Positions 34,863 to 44,010 are shown, counted from the first letter of the stretch. The stretch is DNA of 44,616 bases from Elusimicrobia bacterium GWA2_66_18 (GCA_001799675.1 MGTX01000017.1:15661-60276); one strand, 5' to 3'. Numbers and translations: made by a program. Notes: generated by a model not told the origin, from the sequence alone.

Positions 34863-36002
34863 GTGAAACCCCTCGTGCTTAGGGCTTTCCTCATCCTGGC
34901 TCTGGCCGACCCCGCCGCGGCCAGCCGGGTCGAAGTCGGCTTGTCCGCCGAGGTCCGTCCGGGAAATGCTTCCGGCGTCTCGGGCGCTTCCTTGGGCACA
35001 GCACCCATCCCTCTCGGCCTGAACGTAGCACCCCTCTCCGTCGCCCCCGGCGCGCCACTCGTCCCCCTCCCCGTCTCCGCCGTCCCCGTCCAGGAACAGA
35101 CGCTCGAGGACGCCCCGGCCCTGCCGGTCCGGGCGGACGCCTCGGTCGGCGAGGGCGCCGCCGAGAATATCGACCAAGAGTCCGCCTCGGCGGCGGGACG
35201 CTCCCTCTTCGACGCCGTCGCTCCGACCAGAAGATGGGACCTCTGGGCAAGATTGAAGTCCTTGGCGCCTACCAGCGACATAATCCCCGCCTGGCCAGGA
35301 CGCCCGGGCGAGAAGGTGCGCCTCAAGGGGCGCACGCTTAGGCTCGACCGCCCCCTCGCCGGCGGCGGGGGCTCGCGCGTCTGGAGGACGAACGACCGCG
35401 ATTCGGTGGTCAAGATCCTGCACCCTGAGTTCCGTTCCCTGCCCCACTACGCCGATGAGGCCGAGCTCCTGCGTTCCATCAAGGACGCGGATATCCCCCA
35501 CTCCCGCCTGCTGGCCGCCAGCCCTGACGGCTCGGTCATGGTCAAGGAGTTCATCGAGGGCACGGGCGCCGAGGAACTCCTCGGCCGGGGCTTCACGGAC
35601 CTCCAGCAGGAGGGCTGGACGGAACTGGCCTCCAAGCTCGTGCGCGCCGGCGTCACCGCCGACCTAGCACCCGGCAACCTGGTCTGGCAGCATCGCAAGG
35701 CGCGCTGGACCATCGTGGACGCGGGCGGCATCATCCCGGGCGGCCCGTCCTCGACCTTGGACCAATTGATGACGCGCTCGGCCGAGATCGCCGGCGTCGA
35801 GCCCGGGGCCTTCCTCTTGAGCGTGCGCAGCCGGCTGGGTCCCGACTCGCCGCAGTGGGCGCAGGTCCTAGAGGACCTGCGCGTCCAACCTCGCCACGCC
35901 GCCGCCCTCGCGGCGCTCGAGTCGCAGGACCGCGCGCCTGAACACCGAAGACCGCGCCCGGGCGACCCAAAACGACGTAAACTTCTCCCGCAGGTGAAAT
36001 AA
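34863..36002 (+). CDS. Exported-looking protein kinase-like protein
   Basis: 379 residues. Signal-peptide-like start (about 1-20, ending PAAA), then an Ala/Pro/Val-rich leader to about 125 containing SLFDAV. Residues about 150-345 have the order of kinase motifs seen in RIO/ABC1-like kinases: glycine loop LAGGGGSRV (165-173), lysine K184 in SVVKIL, a possible helix-C glutamate (E199 or E201), catalytic-loop D267 and N272 in TADLAPGNLVW (H of HxD replaced by Ala), and metal-binding D286 in IVDAGG (in place of DFG). The essential residues remain, so it could be active. If really exported, the ATP source is a puzzle. GTG start; its stop overlaps the prc ATG by one base (TAATG). Confidence 0.65.
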   Translation: MKPLVLRAFLILALADPAAASRVEVGLSAEVRPGNASGVSGASLGTAPIPLGLNVAPLSVAPGAPLVPLPVSAVPVQEQTLEDAPALPVRADASVGEGAAENIDQESASAAGRSLFDAVAPTRRWDLWARLKSLAPTSDIIPAWPGRPGEKVRLKGRTLRLDRPLAGGGGSRVWRTNDRDSVVKILHPEFRSLPHYADEAELLRSIKDADIPHSRLLAASPDGSVMVKEFIEGTGAEELLGRGFTDLQQEGWTELASKLVRAGVTADLAPGNLVWQHRKARWTIVDAGGIIPGGPSSTLDQLMTRSAEIAGVEPGAFLLSVRSRLGPDSPQWAQVLEDLRVQPRHAAALAALESQDRAPEHRRPRPGDPKRRKLLPQVK

Positions 36003-38266
36003 TGACCTCGGCTCCCCTTCTGCGCCGCTGCCTGTCCGCCCTCCTGGCGGTCATCCTCGCCTGCAGCCCCGCCGCGGCCGCCGTCGAGAGGTATCCCGGC
36101 GGTCCCATCGTCGCCGAGTTGGTCAGCCGCCTGCTCGAGCAGACCCACTACGCCCGCAAGCCCATCGACGACGAGGTCTCCAAACAGTTCCTCCGGAACT
36201 ATCTCGACAGCTTCGACTACAACCACATGATCCTGGAGAAGTCGGATGTCGACGAGTTCGAGGCCAAGTACGCGACCACCCTCGACGACCGGGTCAAGGA
36301 CGGCGACGTCGAGGCCGCTTACGATATCTACGACCGCGTCATCAAACGCCTGGAGGAGCGCGTCGCCCTGGTCAAGACCCTGAGCGCCGGCGGCTTCATC
36401 TACGACGTCGACGAGTCCGTCGTCCTTGACCGTCACGAAACGCCCTGGGCCGCCACCCCGAAGGATGCCGCGGAGGTCTGGCGCCAGCGCATCAAACACG
36501 AGTTCCTGCTCGAGCATCTCACGCGGCTGAAGGCCGCGCAGGCCAAGGCGAAGACCCCCGCCCCTAAACCGGACGACGCCAAGCAGGTCAAGAAAGACGA
36601 GAAGCCCGTCAAGGAAACCCCGATAAAGGAAACCGTGGATACGCGCTACGACCGCCTCCTGCGCAGTTACAAGGAGTACGACGGCGCCGATATCCTCCAG
36701 ACCTATCTCTCCGCGCTGACCCACGTCTTCGACCCTCACACCGACTACCTGGCCGCCGCCCAGAAAGAAAACTTCGACATCAGCATGAAGCTCTCGCTCG
36801 TCGGCATCGGGGCGGTCCTGCGTTCCGAGGACGGCTACGCCAAGATCCTCTCGCTGGTGCCCGGGGGGCCCGCCGACACGGACAAGCGCCTCAAGGCGGG
36901 CGACCGCGTCGAGGCCGTGGCCCAGGGCGACGGGCCGTTCATCGAGGTCGTGGGCATGAAGCTCGACCGCGTCGTCTCCATGATCCGCGGCGAGAAAGGC
37001 TCCACGGTGCGCCTGCGCGTGCTGCCGGCCGACGCCCCCGACCCCGCGGCGCGAATGGTCGCGACCCTCGTGCGCGACGAGATCAAGCTCACCGACCAGG
37101 AGGCCAAAGCCCGCGTCTACACCCTGCCCGGCGCGGGCGGGCGCAGATCCAAGGTCGGCGTGCTGGACGTGCCTTCCTTCTACGCGGACATGCGCGGCGG
37201 CGACGGGGCCAAGAGCGTCACGCGCGACGCCGGGCGCCTCCTCGAGGAACTCAAGAAGCGCGGCGTGGACTGCGTGGTGGTGGACCTGCGCCACGACGGC
37301 GGCGGCTCGCTCGCCGAGGCCGTGTCCCTGACCGGTCTCTTCATCCAGGACGGCCCCGTCGTCCAGGTCAGGGACGCGCGCGGCTCCATCCGCGTCCTCA
37401 GCGACACCGAGGAGGGCGTGGAATACGACGGGCCCCTGGTGGTCCTGACCTCGCGGGCCTCGGCCTCGGCCGCGGAGATCTTCCCCGCCGCGATGCAGGA
37501 CTACGGCCGCGGCCTCATCGTCGGAGACAAGAGCACCTTCGGCAAGGGCACCGTCCAGTCCGTTCTGGAACTCAACTCGTACCTGCCCCCCGCCTACCGC
37601 TCCTACAAGCCCGGCGCTCTCAAGCTCACCGTGCAAAAATTCTACCGCGTCTCCGGCGGCTCCACCCAGCACCGGGGCGTGCTGCCGGACATCCACCTGC
37701 CTTCCGGCGGAGACCTTTCGGAGTCCACGGAATCCTCGCAGAAGAGCGCCCTGCCCTACGACGAGATCGAGCCGGCCTCCTTCGCGCGCTACGACAAGGC
37801 CGCGACGGCCGCCGTCTCCCTGGCCAAGTCCTCGGCCGAGCGCGTGGCCGCCTCTCGCGAGTTCAAGTGGATCCGCGAGGACCTGGAGCGCTGGGAGAAG
37901 CAGAAGAAGGACAAGACCCTCTCCCTCAATGAGGGTACGCGTCTCGCCGAGCATAGGAACGAGGAGGACCGGCAGACCGCTCGCAAGAAGGAGCGCATCA
38001 CGAATAAGGAGAGGCCCCTGACCTTCGAGGAAATCACCCTGGCCCTGCTCGACGGCAAGACCCCGCCCGTGGCGGCCTCGACGGCCCCCGCGCGCGGCGC
38101 AGCACCCCGCCTCGACGACGAGGAGGAGGGTTTCGAGCGGGCCCCGGACGCTCCCGACGCGGTGCTGGAGGAGAGCCTGCGCATCGCCGCCGATCTGGCG
38201 GCGCTGGGCGCCGCGGCCCCCGCGGCCCAGGCGAACATGGACCACGGTCGGAATGTTGCGCAGTAA
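36002..38266 (+). CDS. prc: Prc/CtpA-type C-terminal processing protease (S41)
   Basis: 754 residues, periplasmic. Signal peptide (about 1-27, CSPAAAA). An N-terminal helical Prc-type domain (about 35-240) carries a Lys/Pro-rich insert (KTPAPKPDDAKQVKKDEK). Then a PDZ domain (about 255-350) and an S41 serine-protease core (about 370-560). The catalytic dyad aligns as S489 in SASAAEIF and K515 in STFGKGTVQ; QHRGVLPDIHLP follows. A long charged C-terminal region (about 580-754, RLAEHRNEEDRQTARKKER and a Glu/Asp-rich segment) resembles the E. coli Prc tail but is longer. It trims C-termini of envelope proteins. It is co-translated with the kinase-like gene and 6 nt before clpB. Confidence 0.93.
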   Translation: MTSAPLLRRCLSALLAVILACSPAAAAVERYPGGPIVAELVSRLLEQTHYARKPIDDEVSKQFLRNYLDSFDYNHMILEKSDVDEFEAKYATTLDDRVKDGDVEAAYDIYDRVIKRLEERVALVKTLSAGGFIYDVDESVVLDRHETPWAATPKDAAEVWRQRIKHEFLLEHLTRLKAAQAKAKTPAPKPDDAKQVKKDEKPVKETPIKETVDTRYDRLLRSYKEYDGADILQTYLSALTHVFDPHTDYLAAAQKENFDISMKLSLVGIGAVLRSEDGYAKILSLVPGGPADTDKRLKAGDRVEAVAQGDGPFIEVVGMKLDRVVSMIRGEKGSTVRLRVLPADAPDPAARMVATLVRDEIKLTDQEAKARVYTLPGAGGRRSKVGVLDVPSFYADMRGGDGAKSVTRDAGRLLEELKKRGVDCVVVDLRHDGGGSLAEAVSLTGLFIQDGPVVQVRDARGSIRVLSDTEEGVEYDGPLVVLTSRASASAAEIFPAAMQDYGRGLIVGDKSTFGKGTVQSVLELNSYLPPAYRSYKPGALKLTVQKFYRVSGGSTQHRGVLPDIHLPSGGDLSESTESSQKSALPYDEIEPASFARYDKAATAAVSLAKSSAERVAASREFKWIREDLERWEKQKKDKTLSLNEGTRLAEHRNEEDRQTARKKERITNKERPLTFEEITLALLDGKTPPVAASTAPARGAAPRLDDEEEGFERAPDAPDAVLEESLRIAADLAALGAAAPAAQANMDHGRNVAQ

Positions 38267-38272
38267 TACGAC

Positions 38273-40825
38273 ATGAACCCCGACCATTGGACGCATAAGA
38301 CGCAGCAGGCCTTCGCGGACGCCCAGGCGCTTGCGCAGAAGCGAGGGCACCAGGAGTTGACGGAAGAGCATCTCCTCTGCGCCCTCCTCTCTCAGGAGGG
38401 AGGCATCGTCTCCGAGATCCTCAGCAAGGCGGGCGTCGCCCCCAAGTCCGCGCAGAACGAGGTCGAGCGCGTCCTGGCCAAGAAGCCCCAGGTCTCGGGC
38501 GGGCGCCTGCACGCCTCTCCCGACTTGGAGAAAACCCTCATCAAGGCCGAAGACCGGATGAAGGCCATGAAGGACGAGTTCGTCTCCGTCGAGCACGTCC
38601 TGCTCGGCCTCATGGACAACGGCGAGGGCGCGGCCAGGCTCCTCGCCCGGCTCGGCCTGACTCCCGACAAGACCCTCGCCGCGCTGACGCAGGTCCGCGG
38701 CTTCCAGCGCGTGACCTCGCAGGAACCGGAATCCTCCTACCAGGCCCTGGAGAAATATGGGCGCGACCTCACCGCCGCCGCGCGGCGCGGCAAGCTCGAT
38801 CCCGTCATCGGCCGCGACGCCGAGATCCGCCGCGTCATCCAGGTCCTGGCGCGCCGGACGAAAAACAACCCCGTGTTGATCGGCGCGCCGGGAGTGGGGA
38901 AAACCGCCATCGTCGAGGGCCTGGCCCAGCGCATCGTCGCGGGCGACGTCCCGGAAGGGATCAAGGATAAATCCGTCATCGCGCTCGACCTGGGCGCGCT
39001 CATCGCCGGCGCCAAGTTCCGCGGCGAGTTCGAGGAACGCCTGAAAGCCGTCCTGAAGGAGATCGCGGCCCAGGAGGGCCGCGTCATCCTCTTCATCGAC
39101 GAGCTGCACACCCTCATCGGCGCAGGCGCCGCCGAGGGCGCTTTAGATGCGGCCAATCTTCTCAAGCCCATGCTGGCCCGCGGCGAACTGCGCTGCGTGG
39201 GGGCCACGACGCTCGACGAGTACAAAAAGAGCGTCGAAAAGGACGCAGCGCTCGAACGCCGCTTCCAGCCGGTCTTCATCGGCGAGCCGAACCGCGAGGA
39301 CACGGTCGCCATCCTGCGGGGCCTCAAGGAGCGCTACGAGGTCCATCACGGCGTGCGCATCCGCGACGCGGCCCTGGTCGCGGCCGCGGCCCTCTCCGAG
39401 CGCTACATTCCCGACCGCCAGCTGCCCGACAAGGCCATCGACCTCATCGATGAGGCCGCCAGCCGCCTGCGCATGGAGATCGACTCCATGCCCCAGGAGC
39501 TCGACGAGGCCGAGCGCCGCATCCGGCAGCTCGAGATCGAGGCCACGGCCTTGCGCAAGGAAACGGACGCCGCAAGCGTGGAAAGACTGAAAACCCTCGA
39601 GAAAGAACTGAAGACTTTGAAGTCCAAGTCCGATGAACTCCGCGCCCACTGGGGCAAGGAAAAGACGCTCATCCAGGAGCTCCGCAAGACGAAGGAGCAG
39701 GCCGAAGAGCTCAAGGCGGACGAGAAGAAAGCCGAGAAGTCGGGCGACCTGGCCCGCGCCGCGGAGATCCGCTTCGGCCGCGTGCCCGAGCTCGCCAAAA
39801 AGCAGGAGAAACTCCAGAAGGACCTCGCGACCCTCCAGAAAGATCGCCAACTCCTGAAGGAAGAGGTCGCAACGGAGGACATCGCCGCCGTGGTCAGCCG
39901 CTGGACGGGCGTGCCGGTGGAGCGCCTCCTCGAGGCCCAGTCGCAGAAGCTCCTGCGCATGGAAGGGGATCTCCACGAGCGGGTGATCGGCCAGGACGCG
40001 GCGGTCAAGGCCGTGGCCGACGCCGTGCGCCGCGCCCGGTCCGGCCTCTCCGACCCGAACCGCCCCGCGGGCGTCTTCCTGATGATGGGGCCGACGGGCG
40101 TGGGCAAAACGGAGTTGGCGCGCAGCCTGGCCGAGTTCCTCTTCGACTCCGAGAAGGCCATGATCCGCCTGGACATGTCCGAGTACATGGAGAAGCACGC
40201 GGTCGCCCGTCTTATCGGAGCGCCTCCGGGCTACGTCGGCTACGAAGAAGGCGGCCAGCTGACCGAGGCCGTCCGCCGGCGCCCCTACTCCGTCATCCTG
40301 CTCGACGAGATCGAGAAGGCCCACCCCGACGCCTTCAACGTGCTCCTCCAGATCATGGACGACGGGCGCCTGACCGACGGCCAGGGCCGCACGGTCGACT
40401 TCAAGAACACGCTCCTCCTGATGACCTCCAACGCCCAGCCCGGGGAAATCAAGAGCCGCTTCCGCCCCGAATTCCTCAACCGCATCGACGAGATCCTGGA
40501 GTTCGCGGCTCTCGACAAGGCCCAGTTGAGGAAGATCGTCGACGTCCAGCTGGAGGCGGTGCGCAAGCGCCTAGCCGAGCGCCGCGTCGAGCTCGAAGCG
40601 ACCGGCGCGGCCAAGGACTTCCTCGCCCGCGAGGGCTACGACCCGGCCTACGGGGCTCGCCCGCTCAAGCGCGCCATATCCCGTTGCGTGGTGGACCCGC
40701 TGGCCCGGCTCATCCTCTCCGGCGAGGTCAAAGACGGAGACTCCGTCACGGCAGACGCGGGCAAGGACGGGCTCACCTTCCGGACGGCCGCCCGCAAGAA
40801 GAAGGAAGAGGACGCGACCGCCTAA
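38273..40825 (+). CDS. clpB: ATP-dependent disaggregase ClpB
   Basis: 850 residues. N-domain with two Clp_N repeats (about 5-145), first AAA+ module with Walker A GAPGVGKT (204-211) and the [11 protein letters not shown]alker B, a full coiled-coil middle domain (about 395-530, [20 protein letters not shown], which distinguishes ClpB from ClpA/C), second AAA+ module with Walker A GPTGVGKT (606-613), [23 protein letters not shown], and the C-terminal D2-small domain. It rescues aggregated proteins with DnaK. No heat-shock promoter or CIRCE element is visible upstream; it seems to be read with prc. Confidence 0.97.
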   Translation: MNPDHWTHKTQQAFADAQALAQKRGHQELTEEHLLCALLSQEGGIVSEILSKAGVAPKSAQNEVERVLAKKPQVSGGRLHASPDLEKTLIKAEDRMKAMKDEFVSVEHVLLGLMDNGEGAARLLARLGLTPDKTLAALTQVRGFQRVTSQEPESSYQALEKYGRDLTAAARRGKLDPVIGRDAEIRRVIQVLARRTKNNPVLIGAPGVGKTAIVEGLAQRIVAGDVPEGIKDKSVIALDLGALIAGAKFRGEFEERLKAVLKEIAAQEGRVILFIDELHTLIGAGAAEGALDAANLLKPMLARGELRCVGATTLDEYKKSVEKDAALERRFQPVFIGEPNREDTVAILRGLKERYEVHHGVRIRDAALVAAAALSERYIPDRQLPDKAIDLIDEAASRLRMEIDSMPQELDEAERRIRQLEIEATALRKETDAASVERLKTLEKELKTLKSKSDELRAHWGKEKTLIQELRKTKEQAEELKADEKKAEKSGDLARAAEIRFGRVPELAKKQEKLQKDLATLQKDRQLLKEEVATEDIAAVVSRWTGVPVERLLEAQSQKLLRMEGDLHERVIGQDAAVKAVADAVRRARSGLSDPNRPAGVFLMMGPTGVGKTELARSLAEFLFDSEKAMIRLDMSEYMEKHAVARLIGAPPGYVGYEEGGQLTEAVRRRPYSVILLDEIEKAHPDAFNVLLQIMDDGRLTDGQGRTVDFKNTLLLMTSNAQPGEIKSRFRPEFLNRIDEILEFAALDKAQLRKIVDVQLEAVRKRLAERRVELEATGAAKDFLAREGYDPAYGARPLKRAISRCVVDPLARLILSGEVKDGDSVTADAGKDGLTFRTAARKKKEEDATA

Positions 40826-40849
40826 GCGCCGAGCGGCGGCTCGCGGCGC
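40826..40849 (+). terminator. GC hairpin directly after clpB
   Basis: GCGCCGAGC (40826-40834) pairs with GCTCGCGGCGC (40839-40849) around a 4-nt loop with a 2-nt bulge, starting at the base after the clpB TAA. No T-run follows. The rest of the 200-bp gap to 41026 holds a weak TACACT box (40990-40995) before the next gene and a short coding-like remnant. Confidence 0.4.
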
Positions 40850-41026
40850 AGGCGCTGCACGACCGCGACGGCCGCTGCTTTGACGAGATCGTCCGCCTCA
40901 ACGGCGATAAATAGGCGCATGGGATCTCGTTGACCGCCATCAATGACCAATCTTGACCGTTCTCATCGACGTCCGCCCCCCTTCCGCGCTACACTGGCAA
41001 CATCGCAAAAGGAAAGGTAAAACGCC

Positions 41027-41500
41027 ATGGAAAATAATACTTTGACCCTCTCGATCCTGCTTCTCGCCGCAAGCGCGCACGCCCAGTTGCGACCGATCGT
41101 ACCGTCCTTCCCCGGAGCCAACAACCCCGTCGTCCTCCTGCCGAAGACCCTGCCGAGCCCCTTCACCGGCATGACCATCCAGTTGCCGGCCCGCAGCATC
41201 GCCCCGGCTCTGGACCTGCCCGCGATCTCCTTACCGACCCCGGCGGCCATCATTCGCATCCATATCCGTGCCGATCGCGAGAACGTCGTCAACCCCATCC
41301 GCCGCATCGTGTCCGTCGTCAACGCCCAGTTCGACGAGCGCAAGGAAGCGCCCCGCGCCCAGGCCGAACAGGACGCCGAGAAAGACCGCCTCGACCATCT
41401 CTTCGATGGAGACGCATCGCCCAACAGTCAACCCCCCGCCCGTTCCGGCCACCGCGTCAATCTTCCCGAACTCGAACTTGAGCGGGAACTCGGCCTCTAA
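41027..41500 (+). CDS. Small exported protein, stand-alone Pro-rich leader type
   Basis: 157 residues. Signal peptide (about 1-19, LLLAASAHA then QLR). The mature part starts with a Pro/Leu/Ile-rich stretch (about 20-80) and continues with a charged segment (about 85-130) ending RLDHLFDGDAS, then a short tail with LELERELGL. There is no catalytic motif and no family I know. Its composition and LFDG-like motif resemble the leaders of the products at 20476 and 34863, as if it were the leader without a cargo domain. ATG 41027 has GGAAAGG 9 nt upstream and a TACACT -10-like box at 40990. Convergent with the DUF4139 gene, 9 nt away. Confidence 0.6.
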   Translation: MENNTLTLSILLLAASAHAQLRPIVPSFPGANNPVVLLPKTLPSPFTGMTIQLPARSIAPALDLPAISLPTPAAIIRIHIRADRENVVNPIRRIVSVVNAQFDERKEAPRAQAEQDAEKDRLDHLFDGDASPNSQPPARSGHRVNLPELELERELGL

Positions 41501-41509
41501 GCCGCTACC

Positions 41510-42943
41510 CTACCAGGAATACTTGACGGTATAGGTCACCACGGCCTCGCCGTCCTTCTTGACGGGCGTTGAGAACTCCACGGTCTGCGCGTCCTTCTTC
41601 TCCCACTTCTGCGACGCGTCGACGATCTTCCAGTTCGTCCATCGGTAGAGGTGCTCAACGACGGTCGCCGTGACGTCGGCGTCTTTGTGGTTGCGCAGGC
41701 GGATCTCGAAGGTCTCCTCGAAACGATGTTTGTTGAAGTCCGAGGCGTAGCTGACCCGCTTGCGCTCGCCGACCAAGTCGAAGGACTCCCCCATCTTGAC
41801 CCGGACCTTCTCGTCCTTGGGCGTGTGGTCGATGGCGTCTTCGCCCGCCAGTTGGAGCGAGCCATCGTCATCTTTTTTATAAACGCGCACCCGCCCCTTG
41901 GGCAACGGGATGCCGAGGCCGTCGGCCTTCCTGTTATGGATCTCGAAATAAACCGAGATCTTCTTGCCGGAAGATACCCCGTAGTTGGGGTCCCAATAGC
42001 CGGAATCCCCGTAGTTGAGCCACTGCACGCCTTGCGCCCCGTCGTAGATGTATATCTTCTTCAGCGGGATACCCGCCGCCGAAGCCATCTCGACCTGCTT
42101 CGAGGAATTATCCACCAGCGTCGTCAGGCGCTGGAGCGAGTAGAGGTGGTACTCGAAGAACGATTTCTCCGCCATCCCCCCGTTCATCTCGCTCATCGCC
42201 ATCTTCGCCATGCCGCGCATCGCGCCCACGGAGGCGGTAGAGCGCGGGGCGCGGTGCACGTCGCCGGCGACCAGCTTGAGCTTGGCGTCCTTGTAGGCGA
42301 CCCCCGAGTTGTTGGAGACGGTCACCCAGGCGGTGAGGTCGGCCTTATCGTCGTTCTTGCCCGCAACTAGAATATAGTCAGCGTTCCAGGAAAGCCCCCC
42401 GGTCAGATACGATATCTCGCCCTGATGCTCGCCCGCCTGCTTGGACGAGAGCTGCCAGACGAGGGTCGGCTTGGTGAGCAAGCCCTGGGGAAGGGCCGGC
42501 AGGATGAACTGCCCGGCGGGATTGACCAGGATCTTGTCGCCGACCTTCAGCACCCGCCCCCCTATGTTGGAGAGGAGCACGCCCTTGAGCGTCTCCTTCT
42601 TCTCACCGTCGCGGCCCATGGGCCGCTCCAACTCCACTTCCTTGCCCAGGTAGCGCTCCAGAAGCTTGTCTTGGCTGACCAGATCGTACTGGAAGTCTTG
42701 CTCCAGGACTTTGACCGCGTCAGGCGCCGTCAGGGATTTAAAGTGCACGCTGGTCGGGTCGATCTGCGCGGCTACGTTCTGCACCTCGACGCGGTCCACG
42801 CCGTTCTTTAAGGAGAAGGGCCGCGTTTCCTTGATCAGGCCGAGGTTCGAGTTGTAGACGGTCACCTCCGTCGCCGCCGCGGACACGGCCAATAGGATGG
42901 ACGCGAAAAGAGAAGGAAAATGTCGGGCTAACCTTGATTTTAT
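41510..42943 (-). CDS. Exported DUF4139-domain protein
   Basis: 477 residues with the start proposed here. The mature protein opens with TEVTVYNSNLGLIKETRPF, typical of DUF4139 proteins. It contains WNADYILVAGKNDDKADLTAWVTVSNNSG, a YHLYSLQRLTTLVDNSSKQVEM segment, and a beta-rich C-terminus with LRNHKDADVTATVVEHLYRWTNWKI. Function unknown; probably an extracytoplasmic beta-sandwich protein. No ATG, GTG or TTG in frame supplies a signal peptide: TTG 42892 would start at its end. Upstream codons encode a textbook signal peptide (KSRLARHFPSLFASILLAVSAAA), preceded by ATA 42943 with AGGAGG 9 nt before it. So an ATA start, or a sequence error there, is implied. Confidence 0.8.
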   Translation of the reverse strand: MKSRLARHFPSLFASILLAVSAAATEVTVYNSNLGLIKETRPFSLKNGVDRVEVQNVAAQIDPTSVHFKSLTAPDAVKVLEQDFQYDLVSQDKLLERYLGKEVELERPMGRDGEKKETLKGVLLSNIGGRVLKVGDKILVNPAGQFILPALPQGLLTKPTLVWQLSSKQAGEHQGEISYLTGGLSWNADYILVAGKNDDKADLTAWVTVSNNSGVAYKDAKLKLVAGDVHRAPRSTASVGAMRGMAKMAMSEMNGGMAEKSFFEYHLYSLQRLTTLVDNSSKQVEMASAAGIPLKKIYIYDGAQGVQWLNYGDSGYWDPNYGVSSGKKISVYFEIHNRKADGLGIPLPKGRVRVYKKDDDGSLQLAGEDAIDHTPKDEKVRVKMGESFDLVGERKRVSYASDFNKHRFEETFEIRLRNHKDADVTATVVEHLYRWTNWKIVDASQKWEKKDAQTVEFSTPVKKDGEAVVTYTVKYSW

Positions 42944-43083
42944 CGTAAAATCCCTCCTTCGGGACCAAAAAATGACCGATTCTGCTTTTTTTATAGCAAA
43001 TCATGCCGCGAGGATTCGAATGGGAGGAGCGATGATATCAGAGCGGATCGCGGAGTCAAACGGAAGGATGTTCGACTAAAATT
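42944..43083. promoter_or_regulatory. AT-rich divergent regulatory region
   Basis: The most AT-rich stretch of the window, between the DUF4139 gene and the regulator gene. On the minus strand TGCTATAAA (TG 42998-42997, TATAAA 42995-42990) is a good extended -10. It gives a leader of about 40 nt carrying AGGAGG (42958-42953). For the plus-strand gene, TAAAAT (43077-43082) lies only one base before ATG 43084, too close to be its -10 unless the real start is later. GGAAGG at 43061 is a distant ribosome-site candidate. Confidence 0.5.
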
Positions 43084-44010
43084 ATGCTTCGGAAATCCCC
43101 GCATTCCGTCGATGCCGCTCAGCGTCGCGCCCACCTGCAGGCGTTCTCCGAACTACTGCAGCTCTTGCGTCGCGAGGCAGGCCACCCCTCCGCGCGCGAT
43201 TTTTACCGTTCCAACGGCGGGAGGGCCCATTTCCTCTGCACCTACGAGCAGTATCTTAACGTCGAGAGCGGGCGCAGCGCTCCCACGCCGGGGCTTCTGG
43301 AGAAGATCGCGGTTGCCCTGCAGATATGGCTCCATGAGGGGAAAAACCGCGAGTTGTTTCTGGTCTATCTGCGGCTGGTCCTCGGCAGCGAGAATCTCTT
43401 TGAGATGGTCGCGCAGGCGATCCGGGAAGCCAAGAATGCGGCGGCCGCGCCTCCGCTGCGCCAAGCCCTCCAGCGCGACCTGGAAACGCGGCGCCGCCCG
43501 GTCACCCAGGAGCAGGCGGACGCGATGTACGCCGATCCGGTCAGCTACTGGCTGTCGGTGGTCTTCTGCAACGACGGCGGTGAATGGACTGCGGCGGAAT
43601 TGGCTCAGCTTCTGGGCTACCCCGAATCGGCGATTCGGACTTCAGCGCAACGATACCTGAAAACGGGTTTTCTGGTCGCCTCCAAGGACGGGAAACGCTT
43701 TCGTTGTTTCGCCTCCGGCAAGGTGCTGGTCATCCCGCGCCGAACCCCGCATCTGCCTCCGGAGCCCGTGCGGCGCTGCGAACGGCTCAACGAGGAGATG
43801 GCGCGCAAGCGAGGCTGCGAGGAATTGCGGGAATCCCTCTACTTAAAGTGCTATCCTTCGGGCATTCGCCAATATTACTCCTATCTGGCCAGGACGGTCG
43901 CCGGGGCGAGCGTCTACTCAACAGCGGACCGGGGGCCGGACACGGCCTTCTACCAAGTGCAGACCATCGTGAGAAAACTGTTCTCTATCAAAAAGGAGGC
44001 CTGGAAATGA
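43084..44010 (+). CDS. Putative transcriptional regulator (TIGR02147-like)
   Basis: 308 residues, soluble. The N-terminal part (about 15-85) looks like a Cro/C1-type helix-turn-helix (CTYEQYLNVESGRSAPTPGLLEKIAVALQI). Residues about 150-215 form a winged helix (WLSVVFCNDGGEWTAAELAQLLGYPESAIRTSAQRYLKTGFLVASKDGKRFRC). The C-terminus (to 308) is helical. This two-part plan resembles TIGR02147 regulators found in Fibrobacteres, Bdellovibrionota and Elusimicrobia. The stop overlaps the start of the next gene (ATGA), so it probably acts with or on that exported protein. Confidence 0.65.
   Translation: MLRKSPHSVDAAQRRAHLQAFSELLQLLRREAGHPSARDFYRSNGGRAHFLCTYEQYLNVESGRSAPTPGLLEKIAVALQIWLHEGKNRELFLVYLRLVLGSENLFEMVAQAIREAKNAAAAPPLRQALQRDLETRRRPVTQEQADAMYADPVSYWLSVVFCNDGGEWTAAELAQLLGYPESAIRTSAQRYLKTGFLVASKDGKRFRCFASGKVLVIPRRTPHLPPEPVRRCERLNEEMARKRGCEELRESLYLKCYPSGIRQYYSYLARTVAGASVYSTADRGPDTAFYQVQTIVRKLFSIKKEAWK

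Noticed and set aside
35447..39109. Minus-strand open frame of 1220 codons
   Set aside because: It lies antisense to the kinase-like, prc and clpB genes, all strongly supported. Long antisense frames are expected in GC-rich coding DNA, and the translation is an Arg/Ala/Gly/Leu/Asp-rich shadow without motifs.
43077..43082. TAAAAT as the -10 box of the regulator gene
   Set aside because: It ends only one base before ATG 43084, which would place the transcription start inside the gene; no later start codon fits the helix-turn-helix domain.
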